Origin: Chaenocephalus aceratus
Taxonomy: Eukaryota > Chordata > Actinopteri > Perciformes > Channichthyidae
Assembly (NCBI GenBank): GCA_023974075.1
Contig: CM043800.1
Coordinates: 24,815,718-24,879,717, forward strand
DNA: 64,000 nucleotides
Reading direction: 5' to 3'
A model generated the notes under the pieces. The model made no database searches and was not told the DNA's origin. It saw nothing but the letters and a program-made list of their open reading frames with translations. The position numbers and the translations under genes were made by a program. Shown here one piece after another: positions 35,190-45,106 of this stretch; positions within the stretch are counted from its first letter, which is position 1; each line of letters begins with the position of its first letter.

Positions 35190-35303
35190 CTATTGATTTT
35201 GTGTGTGAAAAAAAGTGTTTTTACATCTAAAAACTGTTGTCATCATTATAGCAAGGGGAGCGTGTCTGATACATGTGTATTACAGTCCTTCTTGTTGTGT
35301 TTT

Positions 35304-35762
35304 TCAGTGTTTTCTGTGTGTCTGTACACACAAGGCACACTTCATTATCCTTCTTTTTGTCTTTTTAGTTTTGCGTCCTATGGTCCCTTTTCTTTTCATT
35401 CGCATTCTGCGTTTGCTTTTAATTTTTCTTCTCCTTTTCATGTTGCTTTTTCTTCGTTTTTCTTTACTTTTTCTATTCTTTTCTGCTAATTGTCGTTTGC
35501 GATCTTGGCGAGTGGCATGAGATATACTGTTTCTATAAAGGTTATCTATAATACCATCTTTTAAAGAAAGATATTCTTCATATGTCATGTTATCATGGTC
35601 CTCTTTTGTCCTAAAGACCTTACATGGATATGATATAGACGAGAGCTCTTCTTCGGGAACATCCTCTCCCCTACTTTGTAACATCCAGTCATTAAGCCCA
35701 TATCCATTATCCTGGTGATAATAAGGGTAGGCTACATCAGACTTGGTTTTTCTCAGATCCAT
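35304..35762 (-). CDS. 152-aa 'MDLRKTK' Polinton accessory protein
   Basis: The ATG at 35762 follows a leader shared with the genes at 37513 and 38745. The N-terminal 60 residues are acidic and polar (Y-Y-H-Q-D-N-G-Y-G-L-N-D-W, then G-E-D-V-P-E-E-E-L-S-S). After residue 85 it becomes extremely Lys/Arg-rich (K-R-R-R-K-I-K-S-K-R-R) and the frame enters the 3' end of the inverted duplication. The acidic N-terminus recurs at 38548-38745, so that part is the conserved one. No family recognised. Confidence 0.6.
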   Translation of the reverse strand: MDLRKTKSDVAYPYYHQDNGYGLNDWMLQSRGEDVPEEELSSISYPCKVFRTKEDHDNMTYEEYLSLKDGIIDNLYRNSISHATRQDRKRQLAEKNRKSKEKRRKSNMKRRRKIKSKRRMRMKRKGTIGRKTKKTKRRIMKCALCVQTHRKH

Positions 35763-35883
35763 GGCTAGTTTTTAACGGTCGTCCTTAGTTTTATATGATT
35801 TGCTGAGTGGGTGGGACATATTGCGTTGAGTGGGAAGGCTTCATCTGTAGAAAGTACTCTGTTTGAGGAGATTTCGTAATAAT

Positions 35884-36318
35884 GGCAGTTTGTCATTTTG
35901 AGGGTATTTCAGTGAAACAAGGCTGTTTTGAACATTTGACAGATTTATGCTTAAATTCTCTGAGAAAGTTACCGAAAGATACACTTTTCTTTTTAAAAAA
36001 GCTGAAAAGTAGATAATGAACTAGACTTTGTGTCAGTAGATTTCGTTAAGAATCTTTGACAGATTTATGCTTAATTCTCTCAAGAAGGTTACCGAAAGAT
36101 ACACTTTTGTATTAAAAGCTGAAAAGTAGATAATGAAGGACTTTGTTTCAGTAGATTTGGTTAAGAATCTGACTCTTAATGGCAGTTTGTCATTTTGAGG
36201 GTATTTCAGTGAAACAAGGCTGTTTTGAACATTTGACATATTTATGCTTAAATTCTCTGAGAAAGTTACCGAAAGATACACTTTTCTTTTTAAAGAAGCT
36301 GAAAAGTAGATAATGAAG
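35884..36318. repeat. three tandem ~150-bp units
   Basis: Copies at 35884-36020, about 36055-36137 (shortened) and 36180-36317 share TTTATGCTTAA, TTCTC.GA.AAGGTTACCG, AAAGATACACTTTT and AAGCTGAAAAGTAGATAATGAA. They separate the two arms of the inverted duplication. Confidence 0.85.
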
Positions 36319-36476
36319 TGTGCTTTGTGTGTACAGACACACAGAAAACACTGAAAAACACAACAAGAAGGACTGTAATACACATGTATCAGATACGCTC
36401 CCCTTGCTATAATGATGACAACAGTTTTTAGATGTAAAGAACACTTTTTTTATTTTTTCACCCACAAAATCAATAG

Positions 36477-36941
36477 TTATACTGATTGTAGCATCCCCAG
36501 GACAGTCTCCAGCTTAGAATTCCCCATATTATTGGAGATATCGTGATGGAGTTTTTTCACTTCGGTCAAAATATTCACGTGTATGCTGTTTTCAACACAC
36601 AGATGCATTACATCTACAAACAGAGCATACAATGAGAGCACATGATACACTTTTGATGTTTGTTTCATTTCTGAGATAATGTTACAGAATGTTTCGGAAA
36701 ATGAAGATTCCAGGACCACTTTAAATGTTTCGTTTACAAGCGTTTCCCAATGACCCGGAATAGTACTGCCAGAACGAACGATATCCAAAATGTCTTGTAG
36801 TTTACAAACTTCAGCCATTCTTTTTACACAGGGGTCACTACTCGTTCTGTTTTCAATCGTCCCCATCACCACATTTATTAAACGGGTAATGACTACATTA
36901 TGATCAATATATACAGAGCGTTTTGCAAAGTAGTTTCCCAT
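36477..36941 (-). CDS. 154-aa Polinton accessory protein, minus copy
   Basis: Same length and start (MGNYFAKRSV) as the plus copy at 34725-35189, in inverse orientation. Five substitutions are seen (E/Q, Q/P, V/L, S/N, A/S). Most nucleotide differences I can count in the frame change the residue, unlike those in the TIR ORF. Both copies are uninterrupted. Stop and 3' flank match the partner for another ~160 bp. Confidence 0.7.
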   Translation of the reverse strand: MGNYFAKRSVYIDHNVVITRLINVVMGTIENRTSSDPCVKRMAEVCKLQDILDIVRSGSTIPGHWETLVNETFKVVLESSFSETFCNIISEMKQTSKVYHVLSLYALFVDVMHLCVENSIHVNILTEVKKLHHDISNNMGNSKLETVLGMLQSV

Positions 36942-36948
36942 TTTTATT

Positions 36949-37513
36949 TTACTTAAAGAAAAAAGTCACTGCATTGAACAAGTCCCTGGCTTCTTCTCCA
37001 TCCGACTGTTGTTTGTTAGTCTTCTTCTTCTCCATCCAACTCTGTATGGATATTTCAAGTCTCTCCTTGAGGCATCTGCATTTTACAAGCTTGTGCAGAA
37101 AAGCTTCCGAAGCGCGTCCTATCCTCAGTTTATCCTCGCAAATGCCTTTTTCAATAAGACTCTGGTCAATCACTGCAACGAAGTCGGCGAGCCAAAGTCT
37201 TTTCATTAACGCATTGTAATTGTTTCTGAAGAAGAAATCGGGCATGTCATTCCGACAATCGTGTTGCCTCTGGTCGGGGTTACTGCGTCGGCATTCTTTG
37301 CAGATTTCTTTTCTGTACCGATACATCACCATCTCCAGAATATAAAACAACTCCGATTTCACTGTGTCCCTAAACCGAGACTTCTTGACCCGAGGAGTAG
37401 CATCAGCAGCAGTAGTACTGCAAGATTCGGGTTTCCCACATGGTGGTGTTGCTGGTAGACGCTGTTCCTGACTGCAACTCGCGGGGGGGAGTCTTGGCTT
37501 TTCTCTGCTCCAT
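36949..37513 (-). pseudogene. Polinton accessory gene with Cys/His cluster, one frameshift
   Basis: The ATG at 37513 follows the shared leader. A run of seven G on the plus strand (37483-37489) is one base out of register between the start and the downstream frame. That frame is then open to the stop at 36949. It contains E-I-C-K-E-C-R-R-S-N-P-D-Q-R-Q-H-D-C, a C-x2-C-x9-H-x-C pattern that could bind zinc, then a long helical region and a Lys-rich tail. The frameshift sits in a homopolymer, so an assembly error is possible. Family not recognised. Confidence 0.65.
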
Positions 37514-39300
37514 GGCTAGTTTACAATGATCGTCTTAGCGAGGTCCTTCGTTTTAGATGATTTTCTGAGTGGAGGGTGGGGCTCATTGCGTTGAATGGGG
37601 GAGTCAATTATAGAATTGATAGTTTTTAGAAAAAAAGTTCTTTAAGAGTTGTAGCTTTTTCATCTCATCTCCAGCAATAGGTGAAATTTAAGAATAAGTA
37701 ATAGTTTGTCATGATTTTATGGAAAAAGTATAGTTTATCAGAAATATGGAAAAGTCATTGTGTACAAATAGTATGTTGAAAATCAAAAAAGAAAACTCAA
37801 TTCAATACAATTTAATGAATATTTTACCCTGTTCTAAAGTTTTGCACCCTTAAGGAAAAACCCCTTCCTTACCAAGTACTTCATATTATACCCTTTGTTA
37901 AGTGTTGCGTACATCAGGGTGTATCTCAAAGTATCTTGGTAACATAAAATAACTAAAATATGTAAGTTTATCAGAAAAAAAAACCCATTATTTAACTGAA
38001 CAAGTGTTGCATACATCAAAGTGTGTCTAAAAGTATCTTAGTAACACAAGAAAAGAGAAAAAAGCCTTGATGTCAACAAAACTGTATTTTTCCACTGAAA
38101 TAGCGTTAAAATAAAAAAAAGTGCCTTTAAAGAAAATGTATTCAGACAAAGTATTTTATTTTCAAAAAAAAAAAAAAAAAAAAAAGTTTAAGGTTTTGCA
38201 TACATAAAAAGTGTATCTTACAGTTCCGTTGTGAGAGAATTACACACAAATCTTAAAGTATCAGGGAAAATTGTTAAAATCATAAACTTACCTTTTAGAG
38301 AAACAGTCTTTAAGAAAAAATCTAATCAGACTGTACTTCATTTTCTAGTTTTAAGGTTTTGCATCCCTCAAAGTGTGTCTAAAAGTATCTTGGCAAAGAG
38401 AAAAAAGCCAAAATCTGCCTTTAAAAGAATCCGAATTCCTTATAAAGTACTTCATATTCAACCAGTTTCAGTTTTCAGACACCAAACTGTATCTAAAAGT
38501 ATCTTGGTAACACAAGAAAAAGAGTAAGTGTAATTTATTCGGTAATGTTACAGAATGTTTCTGAAAAATGAAGATTCCTGGACCACTTTAAATGTTTCGT
38601 TTACAATACTATTACATATAGAGGAGAGCTCTTCTTCGGGAACATCCTCTCCCCTACTTTGTACCATCCAGTCATTAAGCCCATATCCATTATCCTGGTG
38701 ATAATAAAGGTAGGCTACATCAGACTTGGTTTTTCTCAGATCCATGGCTAGTTTTCAACGGTCGTCTTGGTGGGGTCCTTCGTTTTAGATGATTTGCTGA
38801 GTGGGGTGGGACTTATTGCGTTGAGTGGGGGGAGTCAGTGTAGAATTGAGAGTTTTTAGAAAAAAGTTCTTTAAGCGTTGTAGCTTTTTCATCTCATCTC
38901 CAGCAATAGGTCATCATTTAAGAACAAGTAATAGTTTTGTCAAGATTCTACAGAAAAAAGTCAAAAAAGTATAGTACGTCAGAAATATGTAAAAGTCATA
39001 TAGTATGTTGAAAATCAAAAAAAAGAAAACTCAATTCAATACAAATTAATGAATATTTTACCCTGTTCTAAAGTTTTGCACCCTTAAAGAAAAACCCCTT
39101 CCTTACCAACTACTTCATATTATACCCTTTGTTAAGTGTTGCGTACATCAGGGTGTATCTCAAAGTATCTTGGTAACATAAAATAACTAAAATATGTAAG
39201 TTTATCAGAAAAGAAAAAACCTTGTTTATCTGAACAAGTGTTGCATACACCAAAGTGTGTTTAAAAGTATCTTAGTAACACAAGAAAAAGAGAAGAAAGC
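37514..39300. repeat. ~1.2-kb tandem duplication with shared gene leaders
   Basis: 37514-38075 and 38746-39300 are direct copies (for example GTTCTTTAAG.GTTGTAGCTT, CTCATCTCCAGCAATAGGT and CCCTGTTCTAAAGTTTTGCA). A third copy of the leader, just upstream of an ATG, lies at 35763-35860. A further partial copy is near 39570-39660, and 38220-38330 recurs at 40305-40420. Confidence 0.85.
38548..38745 (-). pseudogene. chimeric fragment of two Polinton accessory genes
   Basis: Residues 1-43 repeat the N-terminus of the gene at 35762 (MDLRKTKSDVAY, G-E-D-V-P-E-E-E-L-S-S-I). The frame then passes directly into the middle of the 154-aa gene (I-V-N-E-T-F-K-V-V-Q-E-S-S-F). The junction shows a deletion or recombination between duplicated copies. 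Confidence 0.8.
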
Positions 39301-40980
39301 GTTAATGTTAACAAAACACTGGATTGTTCCACTGAAATAATAAATAAATAATTTCAAAAAGTGCTCTTAAAAAGAACAAATTTATTCAGATAAAAGTATT
39401 TTGTTAGACTATTAAGTCCACGATGGTTATATTTAACCCCTAACCCATTTGTATTATATGTTTGTTGTCCTAATAAAGCCAGAGTCACCTGAATTAATTT
39501 TGTCTCCAGACCTTTTTTATTTTTTACATTTTGTAACAATCTTAAAAACATTTGTGGTTTGACTCTTTTTAAAAAAGTTCTTTTTCATCTATCATTTTCA
39601 ACCAAGCAGCAAGAGGTCAAATGTAAGAACAAGTAATAGTTTGTCACGATTTTATGGGAAATAGTCAGAGCGCGATGTCACATCTTAAAAGACAGCTTGA
39701 ACTGGATAAATGGTTAGTCTTTTTCAAACATACCGTACGTTCTGCATGGTAGTATATCTGGCCCATCGATTTAGACCCTACTGCCTTAGACGCATGCCCT
39801 CAATAGGGTAGTCACGCTTTGGGAAGAGGTGTTTCATTTCACAGATCCACCTTGATTGTTATTGTGAAGAGGGACGGGGGAGGAACATTCAGAGGATGAA
39901 GAAGCATAAACATAAACGGACAGCACGTCAGTTTCAAGAAAGATGACACCGTGTTTATGCATGACATGCAACATATCTTGAAGTCCTACAAAAAAAAAAA
40001 AAAAGGGTACAAGTATATTGTGTTGAAAATATCCCCAAAAGTCGTAATATTGTATAATGTATTAGTTGCATGTTGTATTTTTGCTAGCAATCACTATGTA
40101 GTTTTTTCCAAAAATATAATGGAAAAAAAAAAAGCGAGAAAGACAAAAACAAAATACGTTGAAAAGGGGATGAGTATGTCTGTCTCTCGGGGGGTTGGTG
40201 TGTTAAGAGTCACAGTCTTAAAGAAAATCTGCTCAGAAAAAAGTACTTAACTTTCTACCAGTTGTAAAGTTGTCATACATAAAAAACGCTATCAAAAAAG
40301 TAAGAGACTTACTGTTCCTTTGTGAGAGAATTACACACAAATCTGCCGAGTGTCTGTAAAAAGTCTTAAAAATCACAAAACCTGCCTTTTAGAGAAACAG
40401 TCTTTTTTAAAAAAGATATGATCAAGGGGGCATTAAGATCTTTAAACTATTAAAACCCTCTTCAAAAGAGACTTCCCCTTCACTGTCCTGCTTCATTGTA
40501 GGATTTCTGCCATGTCTCTACTTCAGTTTGACCATCTCTGTTATTATGTGATGGAATACTAGATAAATAAGTAATTAGATACCTTACCGTTACTGCGCTC
40601 ATAAAGAATGATAAGAATAAGAATAATGCGTATTGAACTGGTTTAATTAATTAGTGATTTTATTTAAGGTAATTAGTTAGAAGCCCTATTTTATCAGTAT
40701 GTCTGCACAGCAGTTACAATGGTCAAACTACATTAACACAGAATTGTCCCCATTCTTTCTTTAATAGTTACTAACATTAGATATTTTTAATGAGATATGG
40801 ACCGCAAAACAAAAGATATCCCTGGTTTTCATTTAAAAAATCAAGTCAGTGAATGCAAGTAGTTGCCTTAGCTTATTTTGTTATGAGATGATGATGTGAA
40901 TTACTGTTCAAATTAGTTAATGTAATAATCGTTTGGTTATTTTATGCATAGCCTAATGTTACATTTATGTGCTTAAGAAT
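39301..40980. other. Polinton interior, repeated fragments, no gene seen
   Basis: AT-rich DNA containing fragments of the neighbouring duplication (39570-39660 and 40305-40420) and poly-A tracts. The frame at 39951-40250 is low-complexity Lys-rich and is not supported. Confidence 0.5.
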
Positions 40981-40984
40981 GCCT

Positions 40985-41134
40985 TCAAGACAGAGGAGAC
41001 TGAAGCATATCTTCGGCTGTAGGCGTCTCAACCCGGCATACAAACTGCATTCGTTTCTTGATTGGAGCATCCAACGGATGGCTGTAAGTTGTCACCGGTG
41101 TCTCGCTGATTAAACTCATATCAAGACGTCTCAT
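40985..41134 (-). CDS. short ORF in Polinton TIR, inner right copy (49 aa)
   Basis: Starts M-R-R-L-D-M-S-L-I-S-E-T-P-V-T-T and keeps A-P-I-K-K-R-M. It diverges at the C-terminus (E-D-M-L-Q-S-P-L-S). Several amino-acid differences from the outer copy (N/S, K/Q, Q/E, G/D) show an older duplication. The upstream box TTTAAATAAAAGCCAGC is retained. Confidence 0.5.
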   Translation of the reverse strand: MRRLDMSLISETPVTTYSHPLDAPIKKRMQFVCRVETPTAEDMLQSPLS

Positions 41135-41199
41135 GGCCACAAGAGACGCTGGCTTTTATTTAAACAACCTCTAAGGGGAGATGGGGTGAGGGGTGGGGA

Positions 41200-41270
<71 letters not shown>

Positions 41271-41305
41271 CCCCCTCCCCTCGGCCCACCATATGGTCTC
41301 TCCCC

Positions 41306-41470
41306 TCATGTCCTGTTCGCAAAAACAGAGAGGCGAAGTTCTTCGGCTGTCGGCGTCTGAACCCGGCATACAAACTTCATTCGTTTCTTGATTGGAGCAC
41401 CCAACGGATGGTTGTAAGTTGTCACCGGTGTCTCGCTGATTAAATTCATATCAAGACGTCTCTTGGCCAT
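41306..41470 (-). CDS. short ORF in Polinton TIR, outer right copy (54 aa)
   Basis: Mirror of the left outer copy, ATG at 41470, same length and predicted residues. The preceding TAAATAAAAAGCC promoter-like box is present. Transcription would run toward the microsatellite and inner unit. Confidence 0.55.
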   Translation of the reverse strand: MAKRRLDMNLISETPVTTYNHPLGAPIKKRMKFVCRVQTPTAEELRLSVFANRT

Positions 41471-41549
41471 TTTCTCTCGACTTGAGAAATATTTAAGAGT
41501 GAAGCTGGCTTTTTATTTAGACAGTGGGAGATGGGGTGATGGGCGGGGA

Positions 41550-41660
<111 letters not shown>

Positions 41661-41956
41661 CTCCACCATATGTTTTCTCCCCTCCTGTCCTGTTTGCAAA
41701 AATAGAGAGGTTTAAATATACTTTTTTTAGATGCTTTACTTTAGATTAATTTCATGTTATTTGCAAGTTACATTCAATACTATATACAGGATTAACCACA
41801 CAGGAAGTGGTCAGGAGGCGGGATATATATCCTATGTATATTAATTGATTGAAAACAACTGCATTTAATTTTTCTCATTTTTTTAATTTTAATTTTATTT
41901 TAATTTTATTTTTTAAACCGGAAGCGGTGGCTGTACATCCGGTCGAACGATTCGGG

Positions 41957-42056
41957 ACTTCCGGTCGAACGAGACGGGACTTCCGGTTTTCAAAATAAAA
42001 TAAAAAGGCGGGACTTCCGGTTTTCAAAATAAAAATAAAAAGGCGGGACTTCCGGT
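41957..42056 (-). promoter_or_regulatory. four ACCGGAAGT (ETS-type) motifs in right TIR
   Basis: Mirror set, read as ACTTCCGGT at 41957, 41979, 42013 and 42048 on the plus strand. The copy number matches the left TIR although spacer lengths differ. Confidence 0.55.
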
Positions 42057-42128
42057 CAAAAAGGGGCGGGGCGACCTGTCACTTTCTCTGCATACTAATG
42101 AGATTGATACCGCATTTGTATCACTACT

Positions 42129-42372
42129 AAGAGGGGACCCTTATCCAGAAAATAATTATTTTATATTAGGAGGGACTTTTATCTAACAAGTTGGTTCCGG
42201 ACATAACGGGTGACCCGTATCAAAAAAGTAAATATTTTATATAAGGGGGACCCTTATCTTAAAAGTTAATTCTGGACATAAGGGGGGACCCTTGTCAGAA
42301 AAGTTAAATTTTAAAGGGGGAACCTTATCAAAAAAGTCAAATTTGTATATAAGGGGGGACACTTATCAAAAC
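42129..42372. repeat. degenerate minisatellite (Polinton target array)
   Basis: About five diverged units of TATAAGGGGGGACCCTTATC with AAAAAGTTAAATTT and TTCCGGACATAA spacers. Matching units stand on the other side of the Polinton (29332-29400). The first six bases are its second TSD copy. Confidence 0.85.
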
Positions 42373-42424
42373 ATTCAAAGATTTCTGTGTCTTACTTAGA
42401 GAACCTTGTGCAGTGTTTTGCAAA

Positions 42425-42930
42425 AAGTGTAACGACCTTAACACAAACTGGAGAACCCAAATGCACGACCCAGAGACAGTCTTGAATGTAGTAAAAAATG
42501 TATTTTTAATTTCCAAGAAAACAGAAAATAGTAGGTAGGGCCTACTGGATTTAACATAAAGTGCTCAAGGAGGAAAAAACAAGTGTAACAAAAGGAGAAT
42601 TTAAGATTAATTTAAGCTTACAAAATAACAAAACCTGACTAGACTGGAAAAGATCCTTTCTTAGTTGAAGCTTGGCACGGCCATCCATGGAAACAAACAA
42701 GACGAACTGACACAGGACAGGGGAGAGACAGGACTATTTAAATATGAGGTGAGTGGGAACAGGTGGAAACAATCAGGGGCGGGGCAGACACTGATGATGG
42801 CGGGAAAAAACACACAAGGGGAGGAAGAAACAGGGCCTGAAATGAAAGACAAGAGGTAAATACAAAATAAAACAGGAAATGAGAGACAAAATACATAACT
42901 AACACATTTGATGAGACACAACACAAAGTG
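42425..42930. repeat. probable dispersed repeat, unclassified
   Basis: GGAGAACCCAAATGCACGAC near 42450 and GGTGGAAACAATCAGGGGCG...CAGACAC near 42760 are phrases I associate with widespread teleost repeats, from recollection. No ends, TSD or coding region could be defined. Confidence 0.35.
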
Positions 42931-43442
42931 CCAAGTTGAATTGCAAATAGGGTGCAGAGCTGAAAATGTGTTTAGAATTTTGGAGATTTGAGCTCAGGTT
43001 TTGCTCTTTGAGTGTGAGTTTAAATTATTGTGCTTTAGGTGAGATTTTAGTGTGTTGCAACTGAAAAAAACTGTAAAGTCTTATCTTAGGTAGACGGCAG
43101 ACTGAGTAGAGCTCTGATACACCCTGGTGGTGACACATTGGGACTGAAAAGACAGGTGCAGGATTTGTTGTTGCTGCGTAATGAGTGAGAAACCACTCAT
43201 ATACTGCATTATAAATGTTGCTGTAGTTGATAGACTAAATATGGCAATCGTATGCAGTTAGCATTCATACATAGACACCCAAACAGGGCATGTATACCTG
43301 TGTATATCACAACAGTTAAATAGTAACCATTAATCGTAGAATCATAACCCTAACCTGATCCTGATTTTAGCCCAGGAGACAAACACACATTTAAATATTA
43401 CAACTGTACACTTTCTTTGAAGGAAACAAAGAAAATGTTCTG
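42931..43442. other. non-coding, no gene seen
   Basis: Ordinary AT-rich sequence without recognisable features. Confidence 0.5.
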
Positions 43443-43461
43443 TCACACACACACAGACACG

Positions 43462-43541
<80 letters not shown>
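43443..43541. repeat. (CA)n microsatellite
   Basis: A CA run with GACACGCACG interruptions near its left end. Confidence 0.97.
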
Positions 43542-43542
<1 letters not shown>

Positions 43543-43971
43543 CATGCTTGCAGACACATTCCAGCAGGTCATCTGCTTGAGTAGCAGAAAGCCCTGGCGC
43601 TGTTCATTAATCACTATGTTGAGGTTTTGATGCCACAGCAGGAATGGAAATGCTGCTCTGACTCTCATAGATATACTATACTGCCTTCATCAGCTGCAAC
43701 TAAGTCCAGCGCTGGGAGAAGCAACACTCAGGCATGGGTAAAGCCTGGTCCTCTGCACAATTAATCATATATGCTTTTCGGAACAATGGGATCTTATGGC
43801 ACATTACATTTTTGTATAGGTAACAAATATAGATGATGTTTTTCGAACAAAGATACAAGGTGATCTGTTTTCACGGGGACTGTGTAAAGAATGCATCAAA
43901 AAAGAATAGCAGAAGCTAAAGAATTGTAAACTAAAATGGCACATTTATCAAACCTATTTCAACAAAAAGTG

Positions 43972-44005
43972 ATTCATAGCTCAGTGGTAAGAGTGGCTGC
44001 GGTTA
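43972..44005 (+). other. tRNA-like A-box fragment
   Basis: TAGCTCAGTGGTAAGAG matches the internal A-box/D-arm of tRNA genes. No B-box (GGTTCGA.TCC) follows within the next 80 bases and no cloverleaf can be closed. It is a tRNA pseudogene scrap, a tRNA-derived SINE head, or chance. Confidence 0.35.
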
Positions 44006-44009
44006 TGAA

Positions 44010-45106
44010 TGATTTTACTTGTTTATATTCACAAGCTCGTGATCCTCGATAATTGTGCCGGCTCTGTTATTCTTCGTTAGCATTATAGGGATGGCTCACG
44101 AGTTACGAGTAATACAATGGTCCTCATTCATCAAGTGTGTGAAAATAGCGTAAAATGTACCATGGAAATTATCCTGGATGCCTGCCATGTGTGATTAATG
44201 AGACATCATCACTGTACCAGTCGGAGAGCAAATCATCCATCAAACGCAGCCGGGGAATTAGAACCATGTGGAACTAATTCACATTTACATATGACGCATG
44301 TGAATTAGGACTGCTTGGTGACTCTTGGCTCATTAAGAGGTTTGGCTTAGCCTGCTACATTTTCATAGTTTACACAGATGCAGGCCACTGCGTTTTAAAC
44401 AAATGTAGATGTGGCCCTTAATACAGAGGAGTGTTTGATATCATTGTCAAACCAATGTCATTAAAGGCTGTCATAAAAGCAACATTGAGATTGGAACAGA
44501 CATAGATTTTTCTAAATGTATAACTTAGAAATATTTATTCATACAAAACATATTAGAAAACACAGATGAAAAGAGAAACTGAAATAAAACGTATTCAAGT
44601 AAGATTCAATGAGCTACTTGTAAAAAGTAACAATCACTCTAAAATGGGCAAACTTCTTCCAACAGCTTTTTGTATTGTTACCCCCCTGAATGTTCTACCA
44701 CAAGGGGGCGCACAGCATCCTGTAATTCCATGTGATTTAGCAGGAGAAAATCCACATCAAGCTTTCAAACTTATCGGGAACAAATATCATTAAAGACACT
44801 TTTCAATACATTCTCTCAGAGTGAAATTATGATATCCAATCCAGCTACAGACAACAAACATGTCTCGTAAAGAGAATAAACATTCAAATAAAGTATACTA
44901 TTTGTTGCATTTATTTGTCACACAGTAAAACAGCTGTGCAAATGTTTGGCGGCACCAGCTGTTCAGAAGTTCCCTTCTCCATGTCCTCTCTGTGGAGACA
45001 GCGCTCTCATTGGTTCCTTGCAGGCCCAACAGCTCAAACACAAACATGAGTTCAGCTCGGGTTTAAATGTCTTTCACTCTTCAAGTCTTCAAGTCTGGCT
45101 CGGCTG
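44010..45106. other. intergenic and ino80c 3' region; possible regulatory stretch
   Basis: No gene. 44150-44480 is repeat-free, moderately GC, with TAATTC/ATTAG cores and looks like single-copy regulatory DNA (weak inference). 44880-45106 is the likely 3' UTR of ino80c, with TTTATT (AATAAA on the minus strand) around 44910. Confidence 0.4.

Larger units (their letters stand above)
34720..36946. repeat. large inverted duplication inside the Polinton
   Basis: 34720-35350 (plus) and 36310-36946 (minus) are inverted copies about 630 bp long with few differences. Each holds a complete 154-aa gene and its 3' flank. About 960 bp of unique sequence plus the triplicated block lies between them. Confidence 0.92.

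Noticed and set aside
35193..35520. Plus-strand Phe/Leu-rich frames resembling membrane proteins
   Set aside because: They are the antisense of the Lys/Arg-rich tail of the minus-strand gene at 35304-35762.
36033..36465. Minus-strand frames of 91 and 116 codons inside the Polinton
   Set aside because: They lie in the triplicated block and the 3' flank of the inverted duplication, show no conserved part, and change frame between repeat units.
43972..44060. tRNA gene
   Set aside because: Only an A-box-like stretch is present. There is no B-box, acceptor stem or anticodon arm.
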